From Diplonema japonicum (lineage: Eukaryota; Euglenozoa; Diplonemea; Diplonemida; Diplonemidae): 64,000 nt of DNA. Where the stretch lies: assembly GCA_964019335.1 (NCBI GenBank), contig OZ025663.1:124001-188000 (forward strand). Reading direction: 5' to 3'. The translations under genes were made by a program, and so were the position numbers. Below are positions 20,914-30,714 of the stretch, one piece after another. Each line of letters begins with the position of its first letter. The first letter of the stretch is position 1. The notes beneath the pieces were generated by a model that was not told where the DNA came from, did not search any database, and saw only the letters and a list, made by a program, of their open reading frames with translations.

Positions 20914-21816
20914 ATGAATAAGCTGGCGGTGTTCGCTGGGCAAGGGGCGCAGTTCCCCGGGATGGCAGCGGGGTATTTGGGCAGGAAAGGGTTCATGAAG
21001 GCGGTGGGGAGGTGTTCCGAAGCGTACAAGAGATATGAACCGGAGTTTGATATTGAGAAGAGGATGGCTGAGTGTGACAATGTGGAGGACACCAGGGTGG
21101 GACAGCCTTTACTCGCCGCCGTGCAAATCGCCCTGGCAGCAGATGCAGCAGATGGGTTCAAGTACTACGTGGGGCACAGTTTGGGGGAGATTGCCGCTGC
21201 GGTGGCTGCAGGAGCTATGAGCATTGAAGAAGCAATGGGGTTGGTGTACTACCGTGCCGATGTGCTCCAGCATGCTTTGGGGGACATGTCTGTTGTGATG
21301 ACAGATGCTTCCACTGCGCTACAGGTCCTCCAGTCAGCGGGCATACATGGTACTGTGTCAATTGCTGCCGTTAATGATGATAGGATGACCACCTTGTGCG
21401 GGGCAGACCTTTCTTCTGTGAAGGATATTTTCCGTTCACATAAGATTGCTTCCAAGCCTGTCCCCGTGCGGTACGCCTTCCATTCCTCCCTCATCACTCC
21501 CGAGCATGTCAAGACCCTGGAAGACAATCTCCGCAACAAGGTGTTCACCAGCATTGAAACCCCGACAGGCTCCTACTTCCCTACTGGTCTCCTCACCGAG
21601 CGGCAGTTGACATCTTCCACCATCCTTTCCACCTACGACGAGCTTCTCTGTTCTTTCAACCCCCGCTGCCCTGTCTACTGGTCCCAGCAAATCCGCAACC
21701 CCGTCGGCTTCGGCCCTGCAATCCGCTATCTTAAAGAGTTCGACCCCGGCATCGATTCCTTCGAAGAGCTCGGCCCAAAGGAGGTCCTCACTAGATTCGT
21801 TAGGCCTCTGTTCTGA
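20914..21816 (+). CDS. MCAT: Malonyl-CoA:ACP transacylase
   Basis: 300 residues, the usual length of FabD/MCAT. It loads malonyl groups from CoA onto acyl carrier protein for type II fatty acid synthesis, in mitochondria or plastids in eukaryotes. Motifs: FAGQGAQFPGM at residues 6-16; the nucleophile elbow YVGHSLGEIAAAVAAGAMS (Ser about 91); the region RADVLQHALGDMSVVM, which aligns with the 'RG..MQ' arginine segment; the catalytic His in VRYAFHSSLITP (about 190); and FEELGPKEVL near the end, as in the 'EvGpg.vL' motif. No long basic presequence is visible in front of MNKLAVFAGQG, so organelle targeting is not shown by this model; an upstream exon could supply it. Single exon, 136 bases after the RNase HII-like gene. 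Confidence 0.9.
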   Translation: MNKLAVFAGQGAQFPGMAAGYLGRKGFMKAVGRCSEAYKRYEPEFDIEKRMAECDNVEDTRVGQPLLAAVQIALAADAADGFKYYVGHSLGEIAAAVAAGAMSIEEAMGLVYYRADVLQHALGDMSVVMTDASTALQVLQSAGIHGTVSIAAVNDDRMTTLCGADLSSVKDIFRSHKIASKPVPVRYAFHSSLITPEHVKTLEDNLRNKVFTSIETPTGSYFPTGLLTERQLTSSTILSTYDELLCSFNPRCPVYWSQQIRNPVGFGPAIRYLKEFDPGIDSFEELGPKEVLTRFVRPLF

Positions 21817-21988
21817 GAATGGGAAGCCGAAGGACAAACAACAAAAAAGAAGAAAAAAAATGGGGAGTGGAGAAAAAAAAAAAGAAGAGTTTTTGCTCTT
21901 GTCGAAACGAAGGACGGGGGGAGGGCGAAAACAAAACCGAAAAAGTACCTAAATACCCTTCAACTGTTCAACTCATCTACAGGGTCAC

Positions 21989-23176
21989 ATGCGATGTGTG
22001 TCCTTCACAACTCTGTGGCCCCGCAAGGGTAGCAGGTGGTACTCGTGGCGGCGTCGGGTGGCCTACCTGGATTCCATTGTGCCGTCGTGCTTGCCGGTTT
22101 CCCCATCGAAGGGGAAGGAGGTGACCGTTGCCAGGTTCGTGTACGTGGTGCCGAAGGATGACGAGGGGAGTGCGGAGGAGTGTTGGAAAATGGTGAAGAG
22201 AAAGAAGTACACGGCAGTGAGCAAACAAAAGTGGATAGGTGGTGTCAGCTGTGGGCGTGCTAAGGCTGCAGGGCCCATGGTGGCTGTGTGCTCGGCACTA
22301 ACGAAGGAGGTCGTCACAGCAGACGGGATCGACGTAGCTGCGTTTCTGAGCAACAACCGCATCAAGCATGGTGTGGGCGTCCTGTGGCCTTCGGAGATGG
22401 CCAAACTGAGCAGCCGTGATAGCACCGCCAGAAAGACGGTTCAAGTCCGTGCTGTGAAATCGCTCCTCACCCTCCTCTCCAAAGAGGATCAGGACAACGT
22501 GGGCCTTGTCATCGAGGGACCTGCGCAGGTGGTCAAGTCAAAACCCAATGACCTCTTCTGCGGGCTGCCGTGCACCATGACAGCAAAGGGCCACCCTGAC
22601 CCTGCTGATGTTGTCAGCATGGCGAAGGCTCTTCGAAAGCACATCCGCAAGGGGATCATGGACTCCCTTGCCTTTAGGTACCCGCAGTACCGGTTCGGTG
22701 ATAACCAGGGCACCCTCACCCTCGAGCACCAGGCAGCTATTGCCATCTATGGCCTCATCGACGGCGTGCACAACCCGCATCACGAGGACTTTGACCCCAA
22801 GAAGATGGTTACACGAGCTCCCAAGGCACACCACCACCGTCGGCGGGGCCGTGAAAATAGCGCAAGTCGCATGCTTGACATACCCGACGATTGGGTTCAG
22901 CCTGAGGTACCGTATATCCCCAATAAGGACAGCCGTGTGAAGCAAAGGGTCACGGAGGAGCCCCTCAGGGAACTACAGCAGGATGAGGTACACCACAGGC
23001 CCCCGTTGCTGCAGCGTTTGGATGCGATCATAGAGGAGGCCCTGCCAGAGGAGGAACCGCAGCATGTGTTGCACCAGAAGGGCAGCGGGAGCGTCAACGC
23101 GCTTAGCATGCAGATTATAAATGCAACGACGGCAGTGCTAAACAGACGGGGCAAGAAAAAAAGGAGGAAAAAGTAA
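21989..23176 (+). CDS. Unknown protein, 395 aa
   Basis: One long open frame of normal coding composition, ending in a strongly basic tail (RRGKKKRRKK). The N-terminus is rich in Arg, Trp and Ser with few acids, which could be a mitochondrial presequence, but this is not decisive. A central region of about 200 residues looks globular (for example VGLVIEGPAQVV, DLFCGLPCTMTAKGHPDPAD and LTLEHQAAIAIYGLIDGV), followed by a His/Arg-rich linker and an acidic/Gln-rich stretch. I do not recognise a family. An acceptor-like CTACAG lies directly upstream (21978-21983), so an earlier exon might exist and the ATG at 21989 may not be the real start. It sits between MCAT and RIO2, same strand, with a 77-base gap to RIO2. 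Confidence 0.7.
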   Translation: MRCVSFTTLWPRKGSRWYSWRRRVAYLDSIVPSCLPVSPSKGKEVTVARFVYVVPKDDEGSAEECWKMVKRKKYTAVSKQKWIGGVSCGRAKAAGPMVAVCSALTKEVVTADGIDVAAFLSNNRIKHGVGVLWPSEMAKLSSRDSTARKTVQVRAVKSLLTLLSKEDQDNVGLVIEGPAQVVKSKPNDLFCGLPCTMTAKGHPDPADVVSMAKALRKHIRKGIMDSLAFRYPQYRFGDNQGTLTLEHQAAIAIYGLIDGVHNPHHEDFDPKKMVTRAPKAHHHRRRGRENSASRMLDIPDDWVQPEVPYIPNKDSRVKQRVTEEPLRELQQDEVHHRPPLLQRLDAIIEEALPEEEPQHVLHQKGSGSVNALSMQIINATTAVLNRRGKKKRRKK

Positions 23177-23253
23177 ACTATACGATAACCCCCCCCCCCC
23201 CCTTCAAGAATAAAAAGAAAAACAACAAACCTTTCCAGTCAGGACACAACACA

Positions 23254-24750
23254 ATGGTGAGGTTTGATCCGTCGTTGCTGAGGTATTTGGATGAGGAGGA
23301 TTTTAGGGTGTTGGCGGCAGTGGAGCTTGCATCGAGGAACCACGAGCTGGCACCTGCAATGCTGGTTGAGAAGATCGCCGGGTTGAAGGCTGGCGGTGCA
23401 AGGAAGCGGTTGAGGTGGCTGCTGAAGCACAACTTCCTGATGCACGAGTGCAAGTTCTACGACGGCTACCGCATGAACTACATGGCGTACGACTATCTTG
23501 CGATGAGGACCTTCGTGAAGAGAAAATCCATGGACGCCGTGGGCAACAAGGTGGGGGTGGGCAAGGAGTCCGACATCTACTGCGTGCGAAACGAAGACGG
23601 ACGGGAACTGATTTTGAAAATCCAACGTCTTGGCCGAACCTCGTTCAGAACGGTCAAGAACAACCGTGACTACAAAAACGGGAGGGCACTGCGCGGTGAA
23701 TCCTGGTTTTACATATCAAGGCTTGCGGCAATGAAGGAATTCTCATTCATGAAGGCTCTCCATGCCGAAGGCTTCCCTGTCCCCGAACCCATCGATCAAA
23801 ACAGGCATTGCATCGTGATGTCCAAGGTGGATGGGTACCCATTGAGGAGTGTAGCCGAACTGAGGCACCCGCAGAAGGTGTTCAAGAATGCTATTGACTT
23901 GATTATTAAATTTGCGAAGTACGGGTTGATCCACGGTGATTTCAACGAGTTCAACTTGATGATCACAGATGAGGAGGAGCTAGTCGTAATCGACTTCCCA
24001 CAGATGACGTCGACAAACCACCCAAACGCGACGATGCTGTTCAACAGGGATGTGAAATGTGTGCATGATTTCTTCAGAAGGAAGTTCAAAATAGACTTCG
24101 AGTACATCCCCGAGCTGCATGTCGACACAGAAAGACAGGAATCCCTTGACAAACAGGTCATGGCAACTGGTTACAACAAGAAAGACGAAGCTGTTCTAGA
24201 CGTGCTTCTCGAGACAAATGCTGTTCAAAACGAAGCCGAGCCGGATGTGTCCGACAGTGAATCTGATTCCGACAGCGATGACTCCACCGTCGACGGGAAG
24301 GGAGAAAAGGAAATTTCCACGGAAGATGCTCCTTGCCTATCTGCTGAAACCCTTGCCGAGCTGTCCATCGCCGAAAAACCCAAGGAAAACGACGATGGTA
24401 GACATGAAGACGACGAAGATTCCGAATCCTCGTACGACTCCGAAAAAGAGCGCCAACGAAAGAAGGAACTCCGCGCGAAGAAAAAAGAGATGGCGGCTAC
24501 CGCTTCCGTTGCCAGTACCAGGCGTATCAAAAAGAAGTCAAATGCCAATGTGTCTGTCAGTGAATCGGGTGAGTCTATTGTAAATGTCGAGCATGTAAAG
24601 GCGCGTGTCAAGGGCATCCTCCGGAGAGAAGATTACAGCCAGGTTGTGAAGTCTTGCAAGAAGAACTCGCAAAAGCCCGGCGACAAGAGGAGAACCAAGA
24701 GCGACATCAACACCGCGAAAAGAGATCTTCGTGCTGAGAACTATTACTGA
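23254..24750 (+). CDS. RIOK2: RIO2 serine/threonine kinase-ATPase
   Basis: 498 residues. RIO2 drives late cytoplasmic maturation of the 40S ribosomal subunit. The N-terminal ~90 residues form the RIO2 winged helix (MVRFDPSLLRYLDEEDFRVL). Then the kinase core: the short P-loop VGNKVGVGKESDIY (about 97-110), the ATP-lysine in LILKIQRLGRTSF (about 124), RDYKNG, the catalytic loop GLIHGDFNEFNLMI with its Asp (about 230), and the metal-binding VVIDFPQMTSTNHPNA. The C-terminus is acidic and Ser-rich with long Lys/Glu stretches, as in other RIO2 proteins, and ends with a RIO2-like basic segment (RVKGILRREDYSQVVK). Single exon starting at the ATG after ACACAACACA. Identification is secure because winged helix and RIO core occur together. 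Confidence 0.96.
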   Translation: MVRFDPSLLRYLDEEDFRVLAAVELASRNHELAPAMLVEKIAGLKAGGARKRLRWLLKHNFLMHECKFYDGYRMNYMAYDYLAMRTFVKRKSMDAVGNKVGVGKESDIYCVRNEDGRELILKIQRLGRTSFRTVKNNRDYKNGRALRGESWFYISRLAAMKEFSFMKALHAEGFPVPEPIDQNRHCIVMSKVDGYPLRSVAELRHPQKVFKNAIDLIIKFAKYGLIHGDFNEFNLMITDEEELVVIDFPQMTSTNHPNATMLFNRDVKCVHDFFRRKFKIDFEYIPELHVDTERQESLDKQVMATGYNKKDEAVLDVLLETNAVQNEAEPDVSDSESDSDSDDSTVDGKGEKEISTEDAPCLSAETLAELSIAEKPKENDDGRHEDDEDSESSYDSEKERQRKKELRAKKKEMAATASVASTRRIKKKSNANVSVSESGESIVNVEHVKARVKGILRREDYSQVVKSCKKNSQKPGDKRRTKSDINTAKRDLRAENYY

Positions 24751-25050
24751 AAACAGGGGAAGGGGGGGAGAAGAAAAAAAGTATTCTAGCCTTGCAAAAA
24801 AAAAAAATCATTTTCATCCGCCCGTCCCCCCCACCTTTTTTTTTTTCGATCACAAAATTTTCCCAAACATCTCCCTGCACAAACTTTGTTATTTATTTAT
24901 TCATCATATTTGGTTCCCCCCCCCCCCCCCCCCTTCACCTTTTCATTTTTTTTTGTTCTTTCACCTTACCCAATTATTATTTCCAGTTTAAAAAAAAAAA
25001 GAAACTTCTTACCACTTTCCCGACAGACGGGGGAAAAAAAAAGAAAAAAA
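24751..25050. other. Intergenic, homopolymer-rich
   Basis: 300 bases of A-, C- and T-runs, including an 18-nt C-run near 24917-24934. No gene seen. Confidence 0.6.
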
Positions 25051-26804
25051 ATGGAGCACTGTTCTCTCGGTATAGCCTGCCCGCCATTCTGGGCTGTTTC
25101 GATGCATCCCAGGCTGGTCTGTAAAAAATGTTTGGTGCAGGATTACAACACCGCGGTAAGAAGTGTGGAGGAGGAGGAATCGTGGAAGGCTGGAAAGTGG
25201 ATAGAGGCCTCCGAAGCCGTCAAACAACGAGAAGACGAATGCAGGCGGCTGGGAAGACGGGAGAGGATACGAAAAAAACTCGAAGAGGTAAGACTGAACC
25301 TAGAGGCCAAGGAAGAGGAAGTGAGACGGCTGCAAGAGGCGATCAAACAAGAACGCGACAAGAAGGTCAGACTCGACCAAGAGATGAAGAAAATAACCCC
25401 GTGCGAAACCCCAAAAACAGAACCCTTCCAGGAATCACCAAACGCAGAAAAACTCGCAGACGAACGAAGAAAACGCATCCAAGAGGTTCTATCCGTGTTC
25501 CCTCTTAAACCCTGCGATCACCAAAACCACAAGGGCATCACTATATGCGGTGGCCTTTGCGTACCAGTCAGCGTAACGGTCGACACGCTACCAGCATTTT
25601 CAGAATGCAATATATCAGCAGCGCTCGGAATGCTTGTTTTTATAGTTCGCTTGATATCTGAAATTCTCGATGTCCCGCTTCCATTCGCTATGACGGAAGC
25701 AGGGTCGTTTTCAACCATATCATTACGATCGCCAGGAACGAGTATAAAGCCGTCTTGGTGGTCAAGTATTGTTGAGGTTGTGACGCATTTAACGGTGGCG
25801 CCGTCGAACTCCGCTTACGATTTCGAACCAGAAGTGTGCAACATTACAACATTTCCGTTGTGGGTCGCCGATCACGGCAATGTGAAGCACAAGCAGGGTT
25901 TTGTCCAAGGGTTGAGCGCGTTGAATTTTAACATAATCACGATTCTGCACGCTTTCAAGGTTAAGGTCAAACCCCACCGTCCTCCAACAGAGCTGCTCCG
26001 CGGCGGTCCCACAGCATTCACACTCGCAGACTGTCTCTCAAAACTTTTATACGACACCGCAACTTGTAACGTAGTCCCCTTAGGTTACCCAGTCTGGAGA
26101 TGTTTCACAGGAAACAAAGCCGCGACAACAATTCCATCCGGGCATTACCAAGGCACTCTTGAACTCGAGTCTGGTAATATACATGTCAGGGCGTACTTGC
26201 AGTTTACCGATGAAGGGACTGTGAATGGAAAATTTCATATAGGTTCTGCTGAGGCGTTTCGTCATGGGACGCTGCAGTCTCAAGTTCTGTCCGGTGCGCA
26301 CACTGGTGCTTCATTTGGGTTTGGTAGCAACAATTCAGGTGGGCAAACAGGGATTACACTGTTGGGGAAAGGTGTTGGTGTTGGTTCCGCGCCCGAGCTT
26401 GTTGGGAAATGGCAGCTCCCGCAGACTTCGCAAAAACAAGAAGACTTCCGGCTTAGAATGCTGCCTAGGACTTATGTTGAGCTGGCTCCTCAATATGTTT
26501 TGGACGGTGAGAAGGTTGTCATGTATGTTTTAGTTTTGAGAAAAAGAAAATTTAAAAACAGCTCGCCCATGCAATCGACTCAGCCTTTTCCTTCACCACC
26601 TGAATCACCTAACCTCTCAAAGAGCAAGGTATTGAGAAGAAACGGAAGGGGGGGGGTAAAAAATTTTTATTTACAGGTACTCAATCAAGGGGCTTTATCG
26701 ACGCCCTGCACGTCTTACTTTGGGAAGGCCAACACCGGTAAAGGCAGTGGAATGCCTCGGGTGGCCTCTGATGGTTCTGAGGGATGGGAAATTGTGGACG
26801 TTTG

Positions 26805-26805
<1 letters not shown>
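25051..26805 (+). CDS. ATG14/UVRAG-like subunit of the class III PI3-kinase complex
   Basis: Exons 25051-26628 and 26677-26805 (48-nt intron, GT...TTTACAG), 568 residues; the intron is a multiple of three without a stop, so retention would add 16 residues. The N-terminus has a Cys pair region ending in HPRLVCKKCLVQ, which recalls the Cys-rich N-terminus of ATG14. A ~110-residue coiled coil follows. Next is a block ISAALGMLVFIVRLISEILD followed by VPLPF that closely follows the ATG14 'ISAALCYATQLVNIL' block, and later ITTFPLWVADHGNVKHKQGF and VQGLSALNFNIITIL like the UVRAG/ATG14 'FLLNKNI' region. In the known complexes these proteins bridge VPS34/VPS15/Beclin 1 for autophagosome or endosome PI3P production. 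The last third (about 365-568) includes an all-beta-like stretch I do not recognise. ATG14 versus UVRAG cannot be separated by eye. Confidence 0.68.
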
Positions 26806-26838
<33 letters not shown>

Positions 26839-27395
26839 AAAAAAGAAAGTAAAAACGAAAGGGTGTTGCTCCCCCCTCTTCCCCGTCCTTTTGGCATGTA
26901 CAATATATATTTTTTTTTTCTGTGGACCAATCTTGCCCTGCATCCAATTCTGCTTATTCTCCCCTTTTTCTTTTCTTTCGTTTTTTTTTTTTTTTCCCCT
27001 TTTTTTTTTTTTTTACCCAATTTACATACTATTGTTGCTTTTTTTTTCTTCTTCTTTTTTCTTTTATTTATTATTTGCTTCCTCTGTCCTTTTTTTTTTT
27101 TTCCTTTATACTTTTACCCCTTCCTGCCCCCTCAACTGTCGTGACCCGTCTTGACCTTTTTTTCTTCTTTTTTTTTGTTCTCCTGTTTCTTAAATTTTCT
27201 TACGAGCTGGAATTTTTTTTTTTTTGAACATGCGGCAGTGCAGCATCATTAGGCAGGAAGTCAGAGTGGCAAGTAGCTTCCTTCAACTGCAGACGAATTG
27301 GATGTAAGTGCGGGAGGGGCAACCAAAAAAAAAAAAAAAAAAAAAAGATTCTTTTTTCGGGGGGGGAAAACAAAAAAGAAAAAAAAAGAAAAAAA
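26806..27395. other. Intergenic, homopolymer-rich
   Basis: About 590 bases, mostly T-rich, with an A-run directly after the preceding stop codon (26807-26833) and another directly before the next ATG. No gene seen. Confidence 0.6.
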
Positions 27396-28883
27396 ATGCG
27401 ACCCGTTGTGAACGAAGACGAAGAGGTCGAGACACAAAGGTCCACGAGCGAGAGCCAGAATCTGCTCCGAAATCTACAAAAAGAAGGAGGGCTTGTGAAG
27501 AAGCGGATGTTGATGACAGTCCTCCTGTCGATGGGGCTGGGCAACGTCTATGCAATGAGGGTCAATCTAAGCAGCGCTGTCGAGCCCATGCAGAAGCACT
27601 ACGGGTGGAGCAACATCACACAAGGCTACGTCTTGTCCGCATTCTTCTGGGGCTACGTTCTGTTTCAAATCCCGGGCGCAATCTTGGCTGAAAAATACGG
27701 CGGGCAAATAGTATTCGGGATAGGCGTTTTGGGAACAGCAATATTAACCCTCATCCTCCCTCTATGCGCGGGACATCTATGGCTGCTCCTGGCCGTACGT
27801 GCAGTAATGGGCCTCTTCGAATCTGTAACATTTCCAGCAATGAATGTTTTGTTCACAAAATGGGTTCCTTGCACAGAGAGGTCATTTCACGTGTCAGTGG
27901 CGAACGCAGGAGCATACATGGGCACGGCAGTAGCATTCCCCGTATCAGGCGTTCTGATAGACATGCACAAGGACGACGACAACGTCAGCACAACATGGCC
28001 GTGGGTGTTCTATGTGTTCGGTGCCATAGGAGTGGCATGGTTTATACTATGGATGTGGCTTGCCGCTTCGACCCCGGGGCAGATGAAGGGTATCACAGAT
28101 GGCGAGCTGGAGTACATCACACAGACAACGGGCCGCGATGCTGACGTGACAGTTGGTACAGAGAATGTCAAAAGATCCCCTTCACCTCCTTGGAGGGGTT
28201 TCCTCACCCACCCCGCTGCATGGGCGATTTATATCAACCATTTCAGCTCGAACTACTGCGTTTATACGCTGATGACGTATCTACCAAAGTACATGGACGA
28301 GGATTTGGGGTTTTCCCTGCAGGATGCGGGGGGCATCGCGGTGATCCCGTACCTTTGTCAGTTCGGTGCGGCGATCGCTAGCGGGACAATCGCCGACAAG
28401 TTGATCAAGGTTACCACTGTCCGCAACACACGGCTGATCATAGAACTCAGCGCATTTACAATGGCATCTGTCATGCTTGTTACAATGGGCTGGATGACCG
28501 ATACCACCTTAGCTGTGGTGTTTGTCTCTGCAGCCATCGGTTCTAGTGGATTTGTTGGGGGTGGTTTTATTTCTAATTATGTTGACGTGTCGCCGCACCA
28601 AGCAGGCTACCTGTACAGTGTCGGCAACGTCATCGCGAACATTGCCGGGATTATCGCGCCTATTATTGCGGGGTACATCTTGGGGGATGAGGTGTACCCG
28701 CCGACTGTAACGCTCACGTCGCCGTTGACACCTGCGGAATACGGGGAGTCAAGTTCTGCTTCTGGTACTATTGCTGCTTCCCACTGGAGAAATGTTTTTT
28801 ATTTGTCGGCTGCGATTTATGTCTTCGCTGGTGTGATGTGGGTTTTCTTTATGAAAGGAAAGCCTGTTCCTGAATTGAATTGA
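27396..28883 (+). CDS. Major facilitator transporter, SLC17 (anion/phosphate/sialate) type
   Basis: 495 residues with about 12 hydrophobic helices and a hydrophilic N-terminus containing an acidic, dileucine-like segment (SESQNLLRNL). Hallmarks of SLC17: the first helix region GLGNVYAMRVNLSSAVEPM, corresponding to 'YxLRVNLSVAI'; the second-helix SAFFWGYVLFQIPGAILAEK followed by the YGG loop, corresponding to 'SSFFWGYxxxQIPGGxLAxxYGG'; and the fourth-helix segment ESVTFPAMNVLFTKWVPCTE followed by RS, corresponding to 'EGVxFPAxxxxxxxWAPPxERS'. It lies in an endosomal, lysosomal or plasma membrane and moves an organic anion or phosphate; the substrate (sialate, glutamate, phosphate, nucleotide) cannot be told by eye. 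Compared with animal relatives, the helix-4 loop has WVPCTERS, a modest change. Single exon, ATG after an A-run. Confidence 0.9.
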   Translation: MRPVVNEDEEVETQRSTSESQNLLRNLQKEGGLVKKRMLMTVLLSMGLGNVYAMRVNLSSAVEPMQKHYGWSNITQGYVLSAFFWGYVLFQIPGAILAEKYGGQIVFGIGVLGTAILTLILPLCAGHLWLLLAVRAVMGLFESVTFPAMNVLFTKWVPCTERSFHVSVANAGAYMGTAVAFPVSGVLIDMHKDDDNVSTTWPWVFYVFGAIGVAWFILWMWLAASTPGQMKGITDGELEYITQTTGRDADVTVGTENVKRSPSPPWRGFLTHPAAWAIYINHFSSNYCVYTLMTYLPKYMDEDLGFSLQDAGGIAVIPYLCQFGAAIASGTIADKLIKVTTVRNTRLIIELSAFTMASVMLVTMGWMTDTTLAVVFVSAAIGSSGFVGGGFISNYVDVSPHQAGYLYSVGNVIANIAGIIAPIIAGYILGDEVYPPTVTLTSPLTPAEYGESSSASGTIAASHWRNVFYLSAAIYVFAGVMWVFFMKGKPVPELN

Positions 28884-29923
28884 GAGGGGGGGCTGAGTAC
28901 TGAACTGAATGAAAGAACGGGGGAAAAAAAAAAAAAAAAGAAGAAGAAAAAAAAAAGTGGCGAGCATTTCCCCTGGTTACTGGGGGATTTTGTCTATTTT
29001 TTATTTAATCGTCCTTTTTTTTGGTTTAAGGTGGAGGGGAGGAGTGCGGGCAGTTAAAAAAAAAAATGTTGGAAAAAAAAAAAAAAAAAAGGAGAGAGAT
29101 AATGTCCTCCTCCCCCCGCTTTTTTTTTTTTTTTGTTTGTTTGTTGTTTTCCCCTTCTGTTAATACTTTGCGTGATAGTGTCGAATATCTATTTATTTTT
29201 TTACTGGTTGTTGATTATTACAATGTCACAAGCCACTGTCAGCAAGTTTCTAATTTTTTTTTTCTTTCGTGATTTTTTGGGAGGGGAAAGTGGACAGACA
29301 TTTCAATGACTTTTCCGTTGTCGAATTCATGCCTAGGTAGCCTTTAAACCATAATTGGCTTGGCATCGCATTTATTTCTACCCCCCCCTTCACTTCACCT
29401 TTTTTTTCATTTTGCAAGAACGAGTCTTTGACTGGTCTAGACCATTGGCAACATGTTTTACAGGATTTAAAGTTTAGCCGCAAAAACATTTCGCCCTTCT
29501 TTCACAATGGTTAGAAAAGAAAATGAAGGGGCAAAAGCCCAAGGGGGTTGCACTAAGAACGGGTTCCTATTATGATGCAAAAACCCCCCCCTCATATAGT
29601 TTTTCCTCCCCTCTATTTTTGTCTTTTCCGCTCATAACGTTTTTTCTTTTTATTCTTCTTTTTTTTTTGCAGTTTTGTTCTTCCCCTCACAGTGAGGCTG
29701 CTTCCTCTACTCCGAGCTTCTTATCCTTCTTTCTTCAGGCGTCCTGCCACATACCGCAGGTACCCTTAAATGTCTCTTTTTTTTTTTTTCTTTTTTCTCA
29801 TTTTATTTTTCTTGGCGAGGGTTTCATGGCACTATGATATGAAGTTTTGCCGGTACTTCTTCTTTTTTTTTCCCCTCCCATTTCGTTCGTTCTTACTGTT
29901 TTTTTTCCAGCGGGAAGGGAGGG

Positions 29924-29956
<33 letters not shown>
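28884..29956. other. Intergenic, about 1.07 kb
   Basis: Homopolymer-rich, but with mixed-composition stretches at about 29160-29340 and 29440-29580. Contains the second copy of the 40-nt repeat (29737-29776). No protein gene seen. Confidence 0.6.
29737..29776 (+). repeat. Dispersed 40-nt hairpin repeat, copy 2 (intergenic)
   Basis: Identical to 8514-8553 over 40 nt, preceded by a pyrimidine tract ending in TTCTTC and followed by a 14-nt T-run. It lies about 180 bp upstream of the next ATG (29957). Confidence 0.9.
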
Positions 29957-30361
29957 ATGGAAGGCTTAATACCAGACCCGTACTCCTGGCAAGGGTCGCA
30001 GGGGTCAGTAGTGGGACCAAGCACCCCTGCGGCGCCTGTAGCTGCTCCACTGAGATGTAATATGGAAGAGGGGCCCAGACTAGTGGGATTCTCAATAACT
30101 TCGGGGCAAGGCCGACATGAGCCAAGCTGCAGCCCCCAAAAGCTTCCTGCAGTAAGACAGCCCCTGCAGAGTGTTACTAATGTGAAGACATCCCGGATCA
30201 CTGTCAAGGACTATGTCTATGCTAATCGAAGGGCGACACGAAAACCATCTCTGGAAAAACAAAGATCCATCTACACATACCCTACCGCCACACCCTCCAT
30301 ACCCCCCAACCCCCTCGAGCAATCAATACCCAAGATGAACCTAATGTCTCAGCTAGAATAA
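29957..30361 (+). CDS. Small unknown protein, 134 aa
   Basis: The ATG at 29957 directly follows a ~30-nt A-run in the context AACCATGG, as for other starts here. The reading frame is Pro/Ser-rich at the N-terminus, then basic, with VTNVKTSRITVKDYVYANRR near residues 73-92 and Pro-rich RSIYTYPTATPSIPPNP near the C-terminus; stop at 30359-30361. It has no transmembrane helix or recognisable motif. The composition is mixed and unlike the homopolymer spacer DNA, which supports coding. The lack of any family match, its small size and the absence of introns leave some doubt. It lies between the transporter and the dynein gene on the same strand. Confidence 0.5.
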   Translation: MEGLIPDPYSWQGSQGSVVGPSTPAAPVAAPLRCNMEEGPRLVGFSITSGQGRHEPSCSPQKLPAVRQPLQSVTNVKTSRITVKDYVYANRRATRKPSLEKQRSIYTYPTATPSIPPNPLEQSIPKMNLMSQLE

Positions 30362-30714
30362 TGGTGGGAAAATTAGATTCCCACCCCCCCTCTCCACCTA
30401 GACTTTCTTTACCTTAGTTGTTGAATTTACAAACCTTCGCGGGAAAAAAAAAATACACAGGAGGGAGGGGAGGAGGGGGGGGGGAACGAAAAAAAGAGAG
30501 AAAACAAAATAAACAACCGTGTCCCCCCTAATAAGGGATAGACGGAGAGAGAGAGAGAGAGAGGGCACTCCGATTTCTTTTTTCATTAACACAAAAAAAA
30601 AAAAAAGAGAGAAGAAGAAAAGACATACCTTTCTAATTTTTTTATTACTTTTTTTTTAACACCATCTCTCTCTCTCTCTCTCTCCTTTCTCCCCTTTAAA
30701 AGAAACACGGTGTG
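30362..30714. other. Intergenic, with complementary GA and TC repeats
   Basis: About 350 bases upstream of the dynein gene. A (GA)n tract at 30545-30563 and a (TC)n tract at 30665-30684 are reverse complements and could pair across about 100 bases. Otherwise A- and T-runs. Confidence 0.65.
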
